Under the pieces are notes generated by a model. It was given only the letters and a program-made list of their open reading frames with translations, searched no databases and was not told the origin of the DNA. A DNA stretch of 11,720 nt from CAYSGL01 sp964520985 (GTDB lineage Bacteria > Pseudomonadota > Alphaproteobacteria > Micavibrionales > Micavibrionaceae), in assembly GCA_964520985.1 (NCBI GenBank), contig CAZFPB010000027.1, positions 1 through 11,720 on the forward strand. The letters are read 5' to 3'. Positions 5,496-11,720 of this stretch are shown piece after piece; the first letter of the stretch is position 1, and each line of letters starts with the position of its first letter. The position numbers and the translations under genes are program-made.

Positions 5496-6820
5496 TGATT
5501 GAAGCATATAAAGAATTTCTGAAGAAAAAGGAACGGTATGTAAGGCCATTCGGAATTGAAATTTCTATTGATAAACTTCACGCATCCCTAAAACCTTTCC
5601 AAAGGTTCTCTACAGCTATTGCACTTAATAAAGGCCGATTTGCGTTGTTTGAAGATTGTGGTTTAGGTAAAACTTTTCAGCAGTTGGTTTGGGCTACCGA
5701 AATAACAAACTACACCAATCAACCTGTTTTAATCTTAGCTCCATTAGCAGTAGTTGGGCAAACGATAGAGGAAGGTTTGAAGTTTGGTATTAATGTCAGT
5801 GAATTAAAAAGCGAAGTATTTGGAAGTGGAATCTTTATTGCTAATTACGAACAGCTTGAAAATATTGATACCTCTGTTTTTTCCGGAGTTGTACTTGATG
5901 AATCTTCTATTCTTAAAAATTTTGAGGGGGCCTACAGGAATTTAATCATAGATCGGTTTAAGAACACCTCCTATAAGCTTTGTTGTTCTGCTACTCCATC
6001 ACCAAACGACCCGATGGAACTTGGAAATCATGCAGAGTTCTTAGGGGTAATGTCCCGCACGGAAATGCTTGCTACCTACTTTGTGCATGATGGTGGCGAA
6101 ACTTCAAAATGGAGAATAAAGGGCCACGCAGAAGAAACATTTTGGAAATGGGTTAATACCTGGTGCTTAATGTTCTCTAAACCTTCTGATATTGGTTTTG
6201 ATGATGAAGGATATATTTTGCCTGAATTAATCTTTCACGAAAAAAGAATTGAAACTACGCCAAGAGCAGAAGGTGGTTTGTTTAACACCATTGCTGTTTC
6301 TTCAACAACCTTCCATAAGGAGCTAAAACTTACGATAGTTGAAAGATTAGATGAGGTTGTGAACCTGGTAAACAATTCAGAAGAAAGTTTTATTGTTTGG
6401 ATTGCTCTTGATGATGAAGGTAGGTATCTAAAAAATAAATTGAAAGGCTGCATTGAAGTTACTGGCTCCGACAAATCGGAAATCAAAAAGAAAAATCTTT
6501 TAGGATTTAGTAAAAATGAATTTAGAGTTCTGCTCACCAAACCAAAAATAGCTGCATATGGGCTTAATTATCAGAACTGCCATAACATGGTTTTTGCCTC
6601 GCCTGACTTCTCATTTGAAAAACTTTATCAGGCAATCAGAAGGGAGCTAAGATATGGACAGGAGCATTCTGTACACGTTTACTTGATGACTACTGACACG
6701 ATGCAGAATGTAATGCAGGCGATCAAACGAAAAGAACAGCAGCAAATTTTCATGCAAAAACAATTATCTAAATACACTAAAATAATTTATGCAGACTTCT
6801 ATAAACAACTTGCAGCATAA
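5495..6820 (+). CDS. SNF2-type superfamily 2 helicase/ATPase
   Basis: This 441-residue protein shows the superfamily 2 motifs in order: a Q-like 'LKPFQRFSTAIALNKGRFALFEDCGLGKT' with Walker A CGLGKT at residues 55-60, 'VLILAPLAVVGQ' (motif Ia, about 78-89), DESS (motif II, 135-138), SATP (motif III, 165-168), 'AAYGLNYQNC' (motif V), and 'YQAIRRELRYGQ' (motif VI, 378-389). The last is the SNF2-type 'QxxxRxxRxGQ' signature. Such proteins translocate on double-stranded DNA or remodel protein-DNA complexes. I chose ATG 5495, overlapping the previous stop; an in-frame GTG at 5492 would add one residue. The gene overlaps the methyltransferase gene by 32 bases, and helicase-methyltransferase pairs of this kind recur in phage replication regions. 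It is short for SNF2 proteins but has both RecA-like lobes. Confidence 0.88.
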   Translation: MIEAYKEFLKKKERYVRPFGIEISIDKLHASLKPFQRFSTAIALNKGRFALFEDCGLGKTFQQLVWATEITNYTNQPVLILAPLAVVGQTIEEGLKFGINVSELKSEVFGSGIFIANYEQLENIDTSVFSGVVLDESSILKNFEGAYRNLIIDRFKNTSYKLCCSATPSPNDPMELGNHAEFLGVMSRTEMLATYFVHDGGETSKWRIKGHAEETFWKWVNTWCLMFSKPSDIGFDDEGYILPELIFHEKRIETTPRAEGGLFNTIAVSSTTFHKELKLTIVERLDEVVNLVNNSEESFIVWIALDDEGRYLKNKLKGCIEVTGSDKSEIKKKNLLGFSKNEFRVLLTKPKIAAYGLNYQNCHNMVFASPDFSFEKLYQAIRRELRYGQEHSVHVYLMTTDTMQNVMQAIKRKEQQQIFMQKQLSKYTKIIYADFYKQLAA

Positions 6821-7688
6821 AATCGAATTACCTGGGGCCACACTGTACAACGGAGATAGTATCGAGCTTATACATTCCATAGAAAGCGAATCAATTGGAC
6901 TTACAATCTTTTCTCCTCCATTTCCTGAATTGTATGTTTATAACAACGACATCAGGGACTTAGGAAATTGTAAAGACTACGAAGAGTTTAAGGAAAACTT
7001 TTCATTTCTCCCACCTCAATTATACAGGATCACTAAGCAGGGAAGGAATGTTTGCATCCATTGTATGGACACGCCTATCCAAAAAGGCAAACATGGTTTT
7101 ATTGGGCTTAGGGATTTTTCTGGATTGATTTTACAGGAAATGGAGAAAGCCGGCTTTATTTATCATTCCCGTATTACGATTTGGAAGAATCCTGTTACTG
7201 AAATGCAGCGTACAAAAGCACTTGGGTTGCTGCATAAACAAGTGAAGAAAGATAGCACCATGAGCCGTGTAGGTATTCCTGATTACGTTTTGGTTTTTCG
7301 CAAAGATGGAGATAGGGATGAGCCTGTAAGATGCACAATTGATGTTGATACATGGCAACAGTGGGCTTCACCAGTTTGGATGGATATTGACCAAGGAGAC
7401 ACATTAAATGCCGCTATAGCAAGAGAAGAAAAAGACGAAAAACATATTTGTCCCTTGCAGCTTCCTGTAATACATCGTCTTACAAGGTTGTACTCAAATG
7501 AAGGCGATTTGTGTTTTACTCCATTTGGCGGGATCGGATCGGAGCCATATGAATGGCTAAGACTAAAAAGGAGGGCTATTGCAATTGAATTGAAGAAAAC
7601 CTACTTCAGCCAATTAGTAAAGAATTGCGAAACAGCACTTAAAGAGGTTAAGCAAGTAAGTGTCGAGGAATTGTTGCAGGCATCTTAA
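6789..7688 (+). CDS. DNA methyltransferase (N4-cytosine or N6-adenine)
   Basis: This 299-residue protein fits the N4/N6 amino-methyltransferase family (PF01555). After 'ATLYNGDSIELI' (17-28) comes the catalytic motif IV as SPPF at 42-45. The AdoMet-binding motif I lies near the C-terminus as 'FTPFGGIGS' (243-251), with 'RRAIAIELKKTYF' after it, equivalent to 'DPFxGSGT...GIE'. This catalytic-first order is that of the beta class. SPP(Y/F) is more usual in N4-cytosine enzymes and D/NPP(Y/F) in N6-adenine enzymes, so the target base is uncertain. The middle (about 150-215) probably includes target recognition. No cognate restriction nuclease is adjacent, so protection or regulation of phage DNA is likelier than a restriction-modification system. 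The start overlaps the helicase gene by 32 bases. Confidence 0.87.
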   Translation: MQTSINNLQHKIELPGATLYNGDSIELIHSIESESIGLTIFSPPFPELYVYNNDIRDLGNCKDYEEFKENFSFLPPQLYRITKQGRNVCIHCMDTPIQKGKHGFIGLRDFSGLILQEMEKAGFIYHSRITIWKNPVTEMQRTKALGLLHKQVKKDSTMSRVGIPDYVLVFRKDGDRDEPVRCTIDVDTWQQWASPVWMDIDQGDTLNAAIAREEKDEKHICPLQLPVIHRLTRLYSNEGDLCFTPFGGIGSEPYEWLRLKRRAIAIELKKTYFSQLVKNCETALKEVKQVSVEELLQAS

Positions 7689-7745
7689 AAAATTTTACTG
7701 TTAAATGCTAAAAATAATAGGACGTTAAAAACCAATATTAACAAA
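7689..7745 (+). promoter_or_regulatory. AT-rich gap, possible regulatory site
   Basis: This 57-base gap, one of the few breaks in the tight gene order, is strongly AT-rich and holds GTTAAA at 7700-7705 and 7724-7729, 24 bases apart, plus the inverted form TTAAC at 7738-7742. It could be a promoter or operator for the initiator and DnaB genes. No Bacteroidota-type TAnnTTTG element is visible, so the call is tentative. Confidence 0.25.
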
Positions 7746-8087
7746 ATGCCACAAGTAGAATTAAATATCCAGGATGCAATGAAAGAACGTGACGCGGGAA
7801 TAAAGAAAGCTGTTGATCATGCCGATTCAGTAAATGAGAACTGGTCTGGCAAAGCCTATGCTCATCTAAAACTATTCCTGAAAGCTTATCCTGGTGAATT
7901 TATGGCCGAAAGATTCAGGCAGTGGTGTGAAGAAACTGATTTCCCGCAACCGCCTCACATGAGAGCTTATGGAGGTATTATAAGAAGGGCTGCTTTTGAA
8001 GGATTGATAACAAAAGTGAGGCATCAACAAGTATCTAATCCAAAGGCACATTGCGCTTTCGCTAGTGTGTGGGTTGCTAATAAATAA
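7746..8087 (+). CDS. phage protein with winged-helix-like C-terminus
   Basis: This 113-residue protein has an N-terminal helix (VELNIQDAMKERDAGIKKAVDHAD, about 4-27) and a second segment around 'AYAHLKLFLKAYPGEFMAERFRQWCEET' (38-65). The C-terminal pattern is 'MRAYGGIIRRAAFEGLITKVRHQQVSNPKAHCAFASVW' (about 73-110). That last pattern recurs in small phage proteins and resembles a helix-turn-helix with wing, where 'YGGIIRRAAFEGLI' would be the recognition region. DNA binding next to the initiator gene would suit a replication accessory or regulator. Function in the group is not known to me. The start is the first ATG after the AT-rich gap; 16 bases separate the stop from the initiator start. 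Confidence 0.7.
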   Translation: MPQVELNIQDAMKERDAGIKKAVDHADSVNENWSGKAYAHLKLFLKAYPGEFMAERFRQWCEETDFPQPPHMRAYGGIIRRAAFEGLITKVRHQQVSNPKAHCAFASVWVANK

Positions 8088-8103
8088 AAAGTATTCTATT
8101 GAT

Positions 8104-8934
8104 ATGCCAAAAAGAATGACTGTAACTGAAAAATGGGATGATCCGTGGTATTTATCCTTATCCCCACAGGCAAAATTGATTTTCGAGTATTTGAGAGACA
8201 AATGTGATCACATTGGAATATGGAAGGTGAATTATGAATCGCTGAGAAAGGATGCAAAATTTAGCAGCAAGGTTGATGTAGAAAAGCATCTTGAGGAATT
8301 GAATGAAGTTGCAAAAGAGTTGGGTGAGGATGAAAAAATAGAGTGGTTCCCGGGAAGGAAATATGTGTGGATTTGCAATTTTATTAAGATACAATACGGG
8401 GGAGTTCTAAGCGTAAAATCTTCCATGCACAGGACCATCTTCAGGGAAATGGGTAAGTATTGGCATAAAAACATACCTAAAAAGCTGGCTTTAACCATAG
8501 GATTTTATGAAAATGAGATTCTCTACTGTACACCTACCCTACAAATAGGGTACAGTTCTACGGTAGAAACCTACCGTAATGGAAAAGGAAATGGTAATGG
8601 TAATGGTAAAGAAAATGGAAAAGAAATAAGTAGAGACTTAAAACCTTTAGGAATGGACGTTGTTTCCGTTGCTCACCAAAAAGCCCTTAAAGATCAAAAA
8701 TGGATGGAGGGTGTAAGAATAGCTCACGGAATTATGAAGGATGGCGATTTGGAAATATGGCTCCATAAATTTTCCATTTCAATAGCTCAAGACACGATTG
8801 AAAACTTTTCAGATGCTACTTATCGAAAAATGTTCAGTGGTTGGCTTGGGAAAAGAATTGCAAACGGGGATAAGGTTCCAGTTGTTGAGGTAAAAGAATC
8901 AAACCCTAATTACAGACTTAAAAAACTTGCCTAA
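8104..8934 (+). CDS. replication initiator / helicase-loader-like protein
   Basis: This 276-residue protein starts 'MPKRMTVTEKWDDPWYLSLSPQAKLIFEYLRDKCDHIGIW', a beginning typical of replication proteins of Bacteroidota phages, in which the N-terminal region (about 5-120) is predicted to form a winged helix that binds DNA. A low-complexity Asn/Gly/Lys linker (about 155-175) follows. The C-terminal domain (about 185-276), with 'IWLHKFSISIA' and 'YRKMFSGWLGKRI', resembles the C-terminal domain of DnaD-like and related Bacteroidota replication proteins. It is directly followed by dnaB, as lambda O and P precede helicase recruitment. I chose ATG 8104 over an in-frame GTG at 8065, which would overlap the previous gene and add 13 atypical residues. 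The linker-coding DNA holds a candidate origin. Confidence 0.75.
   Translation: MPKRMTVTEKWDDPWYLSLSPQAKLIFEYLRDKCDHIGIWKVNYESLRKDAKFSSKVDVEKHLEELNEVAKELGEDEKIEWFPGRKYVWICNFIKIQYGGVLSVKSSMHRTIFREMGKYWHKNIPKKLALTIGFYENEILYCTPTLQIGYSSTVETYRNGKGNGNGNGKENGKEISRDLKPLGMDVVSVAHQKALKDQKWMEGVRIAHGIMKDGDLEIWLHKFSISIAQDTIENFSDATYRKMFSGWLGKRIANGDKVPVVEVKESNPNYRLKKLA
8525..8636 (+). other. candidate replication origin inside the initiator gene
   Basis: Four copies of a 7-base unit CTACC(C/G)T alternate in orientation: CTACCCT at 8534-8540, inverted AGGGTAC (one mismatch) at 8547-8553, inverted ACGGTAG at 8560-8566, and CTACCGT at 8571-8577. Their starts are 13, 13 and 11 bases apart. They form two hairpins, ACCCTA/TAGGGT (8536-8551) and TACGGTAG/CTACCGTA (8559-8578), the latter with an AAAC loop. 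From 8576 to 8636 the + strand has no cytosine (61 bases, mostly A with G and T). Repeats next to an easily melted, strand-biased tract inside an initiator gene match the organisation of the lambda O gene origin. This is inference from sequence layout. Confidence 0.5.
8581..8626 (+). repeat. short tandem GGTAAT-type repeat
   Basis: Hexamers close to GGTAAT (GGAAAT, GGTAAT, GGTAAT, GGTAAA) and related GGAAAA units run through 8581-8626 and encode the Asn-Gly-Lys linker of the initiator. The tract lies wholly within the cytosine-free segment. Its length could vary by slippage in multiples of six bases without breaking the frame. Confidence 0.6.
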
Positions 8935-10311
8935 ATGAGTGACGGAATTTACTACTCAAAATCTTTTGAAGCTGCAGTTCTTGGGATATGCCTATTGGAG
9001 CCTACGGCAATTGGTCGGGTGTACGGTACCATCAAGCCGGAAACATTCTATTTCGAGGACAATCAAAAGGTTTTTAAGCACATGGCTTCGATGTATGAAA
9101 ATTCAATTCCTATTGATTCTCTAACGGTATGGGAGCGTATGAGCGAAGCCGGTGAAACACTTAACGCTGGAAATATTCCCTGGTACTTATCTGACCTAAC
9201 CATGCACGTTGTTTCATCTGCCCACATGGAATATCATGCGGAAGTACTTCGCAAAATGTGGCGAAAAAGAGAGCTTTCTAAAATCACTCATTCGGGAATC
9301 GATCCAAACGACGACGAAAAACAGCAGGCTTACAAAATCAATGAAAAAATAAATGAAATCCTTTCAGGCAATGTAGCGCAGGATTGGTATTCGATGGATG
9401 AATTGATGCTTAAACTTTTCATTCACCAGGAAGAAGTAAAATCAGGAAAGAAAGAATTTGTCACTACTGGTTTTAGAAAGGTTGATGAATTGAATGGTGG
9501 CTTTTCTGCCGGTCAGATGATTGTAATAGGCGCCAGGCCATCAGTAGGAAAATCTGCCTTAATGAACAAAATAGCTATTGCGGTCGCCAAGAGAAACAAA
9601 CACGTTGGAATCATCTCGCTTGAAATGAACAACACCGAGATAGCTGCCCGCCTTGCCTCTATTCAGACTGAAACATCATTTGGGATTATTTACCGGAATC
9701 TTTTTAACGACGAAAACGAACACAAAATATTTTACGAACGCATTCAAAATAGAGCAAGAAACCTTCCCATCTATGTTTCAGAAAAAACTAAGGTTGATGT
9801 CAACGACATTAAATCAAAAGCTATCAAACTTAAACACCTGTCAGGCATTTCACTGTTGATCGTTGACTATTTACAGCTTGTAGAAGCACAATCAAACAAA
9901 AATGCCAACAGAGAGCAGGAAGTGGCTAAAATTTCGCGTGGATTAAAGTTGCTGGCTATGGAGTTGGAAATTCCTGTAATCGTTCTCTGTCAGCTTAATA
10001 GAGCCGTTACTAACCGAAAAGGGAAAGACCGCTATCCTCAACTTTCAGACCTGAGAGAATCTGGAGCTATAGAACAAGACGCAGATGTGGTCCTGATGCT
10101 TCACAGAGATTGGATGAGCGGTTATGAATCAGATCCTGACACCGGGGCATCTACTGAATTTGAAGCGGATTTGTTGGGCGTTAAATGGAGAAACGGCTCT
10201 CTGTTTCACTTGCCGCTTGACTTCAAGCCCGAGTTAATGAAGTTTTCTGAAAAAGGGTCAAACCTAATCCCTGTACATATTCCTAAAGATGAACAGGAAG
10301 ATTATTTCTAA
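8935..10311 (+). CDS. dnaB: replicative DNA helicase, DnaB family
   Basis: This 458-residue protein is a complete DnaB helicase. The N-terminal domain (about 1-105) begins 'SKSFEAAVLGICLLEPTAIGRVYGTIKPETFYFEDNQKVF'. The RecA-like motor domain follows a linker and has 'TGFRKVDELNGGFSAGQMIVIGARPSVGKSA' with Walker A at residues 199-207, 'GIISLEMNNTEIAARLAS', Walker B 'SLLIVDYLQLV' (306-316, Asp311), and the 'DLRESGAIEQDADVVLMLHRD' motif. It forms a hexamer that unwinds DNA at the fork. The length is normal and no motif is degraded. Its ATG directly follows the TAA of the initiator gene with no gap, which fits joint expression of initiator and helicase. A phage-encoded DnaB suggests the phage does not depend on host helicase loading. 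Confidence 0.97.
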   Translation: MSDGIYYSKSFEAAVLGICLLEPTAIGRVYGTIKPETFYFEDNQKVFKHMASMYENSIPIDSLTVWERMSEAGETLNAGNIPWYLSDLTMHVVSSAHMEYHAEVLRKMWRKRELSKITHSGIDPNDDEKQQAYKINEKINEILSGNVAQDWYSMDELMLKLFIHQEEVKSGKKEFVTTGFRKVDELNGGFSAGQMIVIGARPSVGKSALMNKIAIAVAKRNKHVGIISLEMNNTEIAARLASIQTETSFGIIYRNLFNDENEHKIFYERIQNRARNLPIYVSEKTKVDVNDIKSKAIKLKHLSGISLLIVDYLQLVEAQSNKNANREQEVAKISRGLKLLAMELEIPVIVLCQLNRAVTNRKGKDRYPQLSDLRESGAIEQDADVVLMLHRDWMSGYESDPDTGASTEFEADLLGVKWRNGSLFHLPLDFKPELMKFSEKGSNLIPVHIPKDEQEDYF

Positions 10312-10313
10312 AA

Positions 10314-10724
10314 ATGAATAAAAAATTCACCATAAAAGACCTGGAGCGATTAAAAGGCGCTGGACTGATCAAAGACTACCGCGAAGTAGAAATTATCAGC
10401 AACCGAAAGAGGCCAAAGTTTGGAAACGTAAAGACTGTGCTGGATGGAATTGTTTTCGATAGTTCAAAAGAGGCAAGGAGATATGTGGTACTCAGGTACC
10501 GTCAAACAGTCGGGGAGATTTCAGAACTGGAATTGCAGAAGGAATTCCCATTGGAAGTAAATGGCGAAAAGATAGCATCCTACTTCGCGGATTTTGTTTA
10601 CAAAGAGAAGGGTGAATTGGTTGTTGAAGATGTAAAATCTTCTCATACTAGGAAGCTCCCTGTTTATCGATTGAAAAAGAAGTTGATGAAAAGCATACAC
10701 GGAATTGAAATCAGGGAGGTTTAA
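10314..10724 (+). CDS. DUF1064 family putative nuclease
   Basis: This 136-residue protein belongs to the DUF1064 family (PF06356) of phage PD-(D/E)XK-like proteins. The core runs from 'KFGNVKTVLDGIVFDSSKEARRYVVLR' with Glu53, through 'GEISELELQKEFPLEV', to 'YFADFVYKEKGELVVEDVKS' with Asp93 and Asp106-V-Lys108, the catalytic D...DxK pattern. 'TRKLPVYRLKKKLMKSIHGIEIREV' closes the fold. Relatives are predicted endonucleases acting on branched DNA, sometimes annotated as Holliday junction resolvases, but direct biochemistry is limited. The ATG is two bases after the DnaB stop, placing it in the replication operon, where resolving recombination intermediates or trimming forks would suit it. The gene is intact and all expected catalytic residues are visible. 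Confidence 0.85.
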   Translation: MNKKFTIKDLERLKGAGLIKDYREVEIISNRKRPKFGNVKTVLDGIVFDSSKEARRYVVLRYRQTVGEISELELQKEFPLEVNGEKIASYFADFVYKEKGELVVEDVKSSHTRKLPVYRLKKKLMKSIHGIEIREV

Positions 10725-10775
10725 GAAACCAAGGAAAGATCAGGGAGCTAAACACTAATTAAAAAAACAGTAAGT

Positions 10776-11156
10776 ATGAAAGTTATAAATCTTCCGCTAT
10801 GGAATTTTTTTGAAAGACAATTTAATAAAGAATATCCAAGCCTACAGTTTGAAAATTCCGATTATTGGTATTACGTGACCTGTTTTTCGTTGTTATTAAT
10901 AGCCTTCACTCTTTTAATCATTTCAGTTTACCAAACAATACAGACGAGGAAAAAAGAAAGAGAAATACATAAACCGATGTATGATTTAATAGCTGATGAT
11001 AACTGGGCTTTATTTTTCTCAAATCATTTTACCGACTGCTCATTCGAGATAAAGAATAAAATTATCAATGAATATTCTATAACAAAGAAAGATTCCGGCA
11101 CATTGCCCAACAGGGTTACGGGACGTCGAACGGAGCGTTGCAAATCCGCTAAATAG
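10776..11156 (+). CDS. single-pass membrane protein with repeat-encoded tail
   Basis: This 126-residue protein of unknown family has an aromatic N-terminal part (residues 1-32). One hydrophobic segment (YYVTCFSLLLIAFTLLIISVY, about 32-52) predicts a membrane helix. A charged region 'QTRKKEREIHK' and a soluble domain of about 60 residues follow. The final eleven residues (GRRTERCKSAK) and the stop are encoded by the right copy of the dispersed 39-base repeat together with a few bases before it. Insertion of the repeat may have replaced the original C-terminus, or an ancestral gene may have been extended into it. The 51-base gap upstream is A-rich with no clear promoter. No function can be assigned. 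Confidence 0.6.
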   Translation: MKVINLPLWNFFERQFNKEYPSLQFENSDYWYYVTCFSLLLIAFTLLIISVYQTIQTRKKEREIHKPMYDLIADDNWALFFSNHFTDCSFEIKNKIINEYSITKKDSGTLPNRVTGRRTERCKSAK

Positions 11157-11163
11157 TAGTAAT
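11125..11163 (-). repeat. 39-base dispersed repeat, right copy (inverted)
   Basis: On the minus strand this segment reads as the left copy at 594-632 with five differences in 39 bases. It covers the last coding bases and stop codon of the membrane-protein gene and reaches one base into an ATG at 11162. The opposite orientation to the left copy rules out a simple direct-repeat attachment pair. Confidence 0.8.
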
Positions 11164-11200
11164 GAAGCTGATAACACCAAAATCAATTAAAATAAATGTT

Positions 11201-11710
11201 ATGAATACAAAAGCAGAAGAAATTTTATACAAACACATTTTGGCTGATGCTGAAAAGAGGCTGAAAGAGGACAAAAATATAGTATCAATCCATACTCCGC
11301 CTTTGGAAGAATTGAAGAAAGAGAAATTCTTCCAGATTCATATATCAGCTATAGAAGAATACGCCTCATCCCTCCAACCCTCTTTAGATGAAGAAGGGAT
11401 AAACCAACTATTAAAAACAGACACCACATTCAGACATGAACCTGAAGCAAGGTCTGATTATGTTTTTGCATTCAAACGAGGTTACAAAGCCGCCTTATCC
11501 TCTATTCCATTAGATGAAGAGATTTATGTGAAACTTTCTGTGCAGAAAGAAAAGCCGCCATTAGATGAACCTGTATTGTGCAGCAATGATGGTGATTTTA
11601 AAGAACTGGTTTTTAGAAGTGACGAAAATAGGCGCAATATAATTTACGATTACGGAATGACCCACTGGCTCAAGAAAACAACTATCAGAGAACTAATCAA
11701 TCAAAAATAA
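11201..11710 (+). CDS. accessory protein with DUF551-like C-terminus
   Basis: From ATG 11201 this protein has 169 residues (MNTKAEEILYKHILADAEKRL...). An in-frame ATG at 11162 would add 13 residues but overlaps the dispersed repeat. The A-rich AATTAAAATAAATGTT before 11201, and the fact that 'MNTKAEEILYKH' resembles the start of other Bacteroidota phage proteins, favour 11201. The N-terminal half is helical, with 'IEEYASSLQ' and an 'AFKRGYKAALSS' helix. The C-terminal part (about 115-165), with 'PPLDEPVLCSNDGDF' and 'YGMTHWLKK', resembles the DUF551 pattern of a short beta domain ending in 'THWxPLP', here without the prolines. The role of DUF551 in phages is unknown. A possible next gene begins with ATG at 11715, five bases from the window edge. 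Confidence 0.65.
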   Translation: MNTKAEEILYKHILADAEKRLKEDKNIVSIHTPPLEELKKEKFFQIHISAIEEYASSLQPSLDEEGINQLLKTDTTFRHEPEARSDYVFAFKRGYKAALSSIPLDEEIYVKLSVQKEKPPLDEPVLCSNDGDFKELVFRSDENRRNIIYDYGMTHWLKKTTIRELINQK

Positions 11711-11720
11711 AATTATGGAG

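Noticed and set aside
5495..7688. Helicase plus methyltransferase as a DISARM or type III restriction system
   Set aside because: Other required DISARM components and a restriction nuclease domain are absent, and the surroundings are a phage replication module.
8065..8103. GTG start for the initiator, adding 13 residues
   Set aside because: It would overlap the previous gene by 23 bases and add residues MCGLLINKKYSID not typical of the family, while ATG 8104 gives the expected 'MPKRMT' beginning.
2056..8498. Open frames on the minus strand (for example 2056-2274, 4016-4414, 6235-6540, 7872-8201)
   Set aside because: They lie wholly or mostly opposite strongly supported + strand genes, and their products have no recognisable domains.
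8939..9859. Alternative + strand frames within dnaB (8939-9124, 9653-9859)
   Set aside because: They overlap the clearly coding DnaB frame and have no domain features.
594..11163. The 39-base repeats as phage attachment sites attL/attR
   Set aside because: The copies are in inverted rather than direct orientation, with no integrase gene or tRNA nearby.
1..11720. CRISPR array
   Set aside because: No regularly spaced direct repeats of suitable length are present.

Overview
The window reads as the early (replication and recombination) module of a double-stranded DNA phage or prophage of a Bacteroidota host. The DNA is AT-rich, every convincing gene lies on the + strand, and genes abut or overlap by 1 to 4 bases (32 in one case). 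Start codons are preceded by A-rich stretches rather than Shine-Dalgarno sequences, as is usual in Bacteroidota. Several proteins belong to families typical of phages, some best known from phages of this phylum: YopX, Gp157, DUF1064, a replication protein with an N-terminal 'KRMT...KW' winged-helix region, and a DUF551-like protein. No structural, lysis, integrase or repressor gene is visible.

Layout. Positions 1-1147 hold small accessory genes: the tail of an upstream gene, a YopX-family protein, a one-pass membrane protein, a conserved phage protein, and a possible 27-residue membrane peptide. Positions 1148-1604 have no convincing gene but contain several GC-rich inverted repeats and end in a terminator-like hairpin. 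Two small unknown genes (1605-2087) follow. Next is a recombination block: a Sak4-like RecA-fold ATPase, Gp157, an unknown 117-residue protein and an HNH nuclease-like protein (2087-4263). The replication block comes after it: a sliding-clamp homologue, a 59-residue unknown, an SNF2-type helicase overlapping a DNA methyltransferase, a small winged-helix-like protein, a replication initiator, a DnaB-family helicase and a DUF1064 nuclease (4275-10724). Two accessory proteins close the window (10776-11710).

How the genes may work together (inference). The initiator would bind the origin, load the phage DnaB helicase, and leave synthesis to the host polymerase or to one encoded outside the window, with the phage clamp as processivity factor. 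The Sak4-like ATPase, Gp157, HNH protein and DUF1064 nuclease would handle recombination and branched DNA. The methyltransferase and its helicase partner probably modify phage DNA.

The most interesting signals are: (1) four alternating copies of a CTACC(C/G)T-like 7-mer followed by a 61-base cytosine-free tract, inside the linker-coding part of the initiator gene, which looks like a lambda-O-style origin; (2) a 39-base imperfect repeat present in opposite orientations at 594-632 and 11125-11163, almost bracketing the module, with one copy encoding the C-terminus of a protein; and (3) the structured gene-free stretch at 1148-1604.
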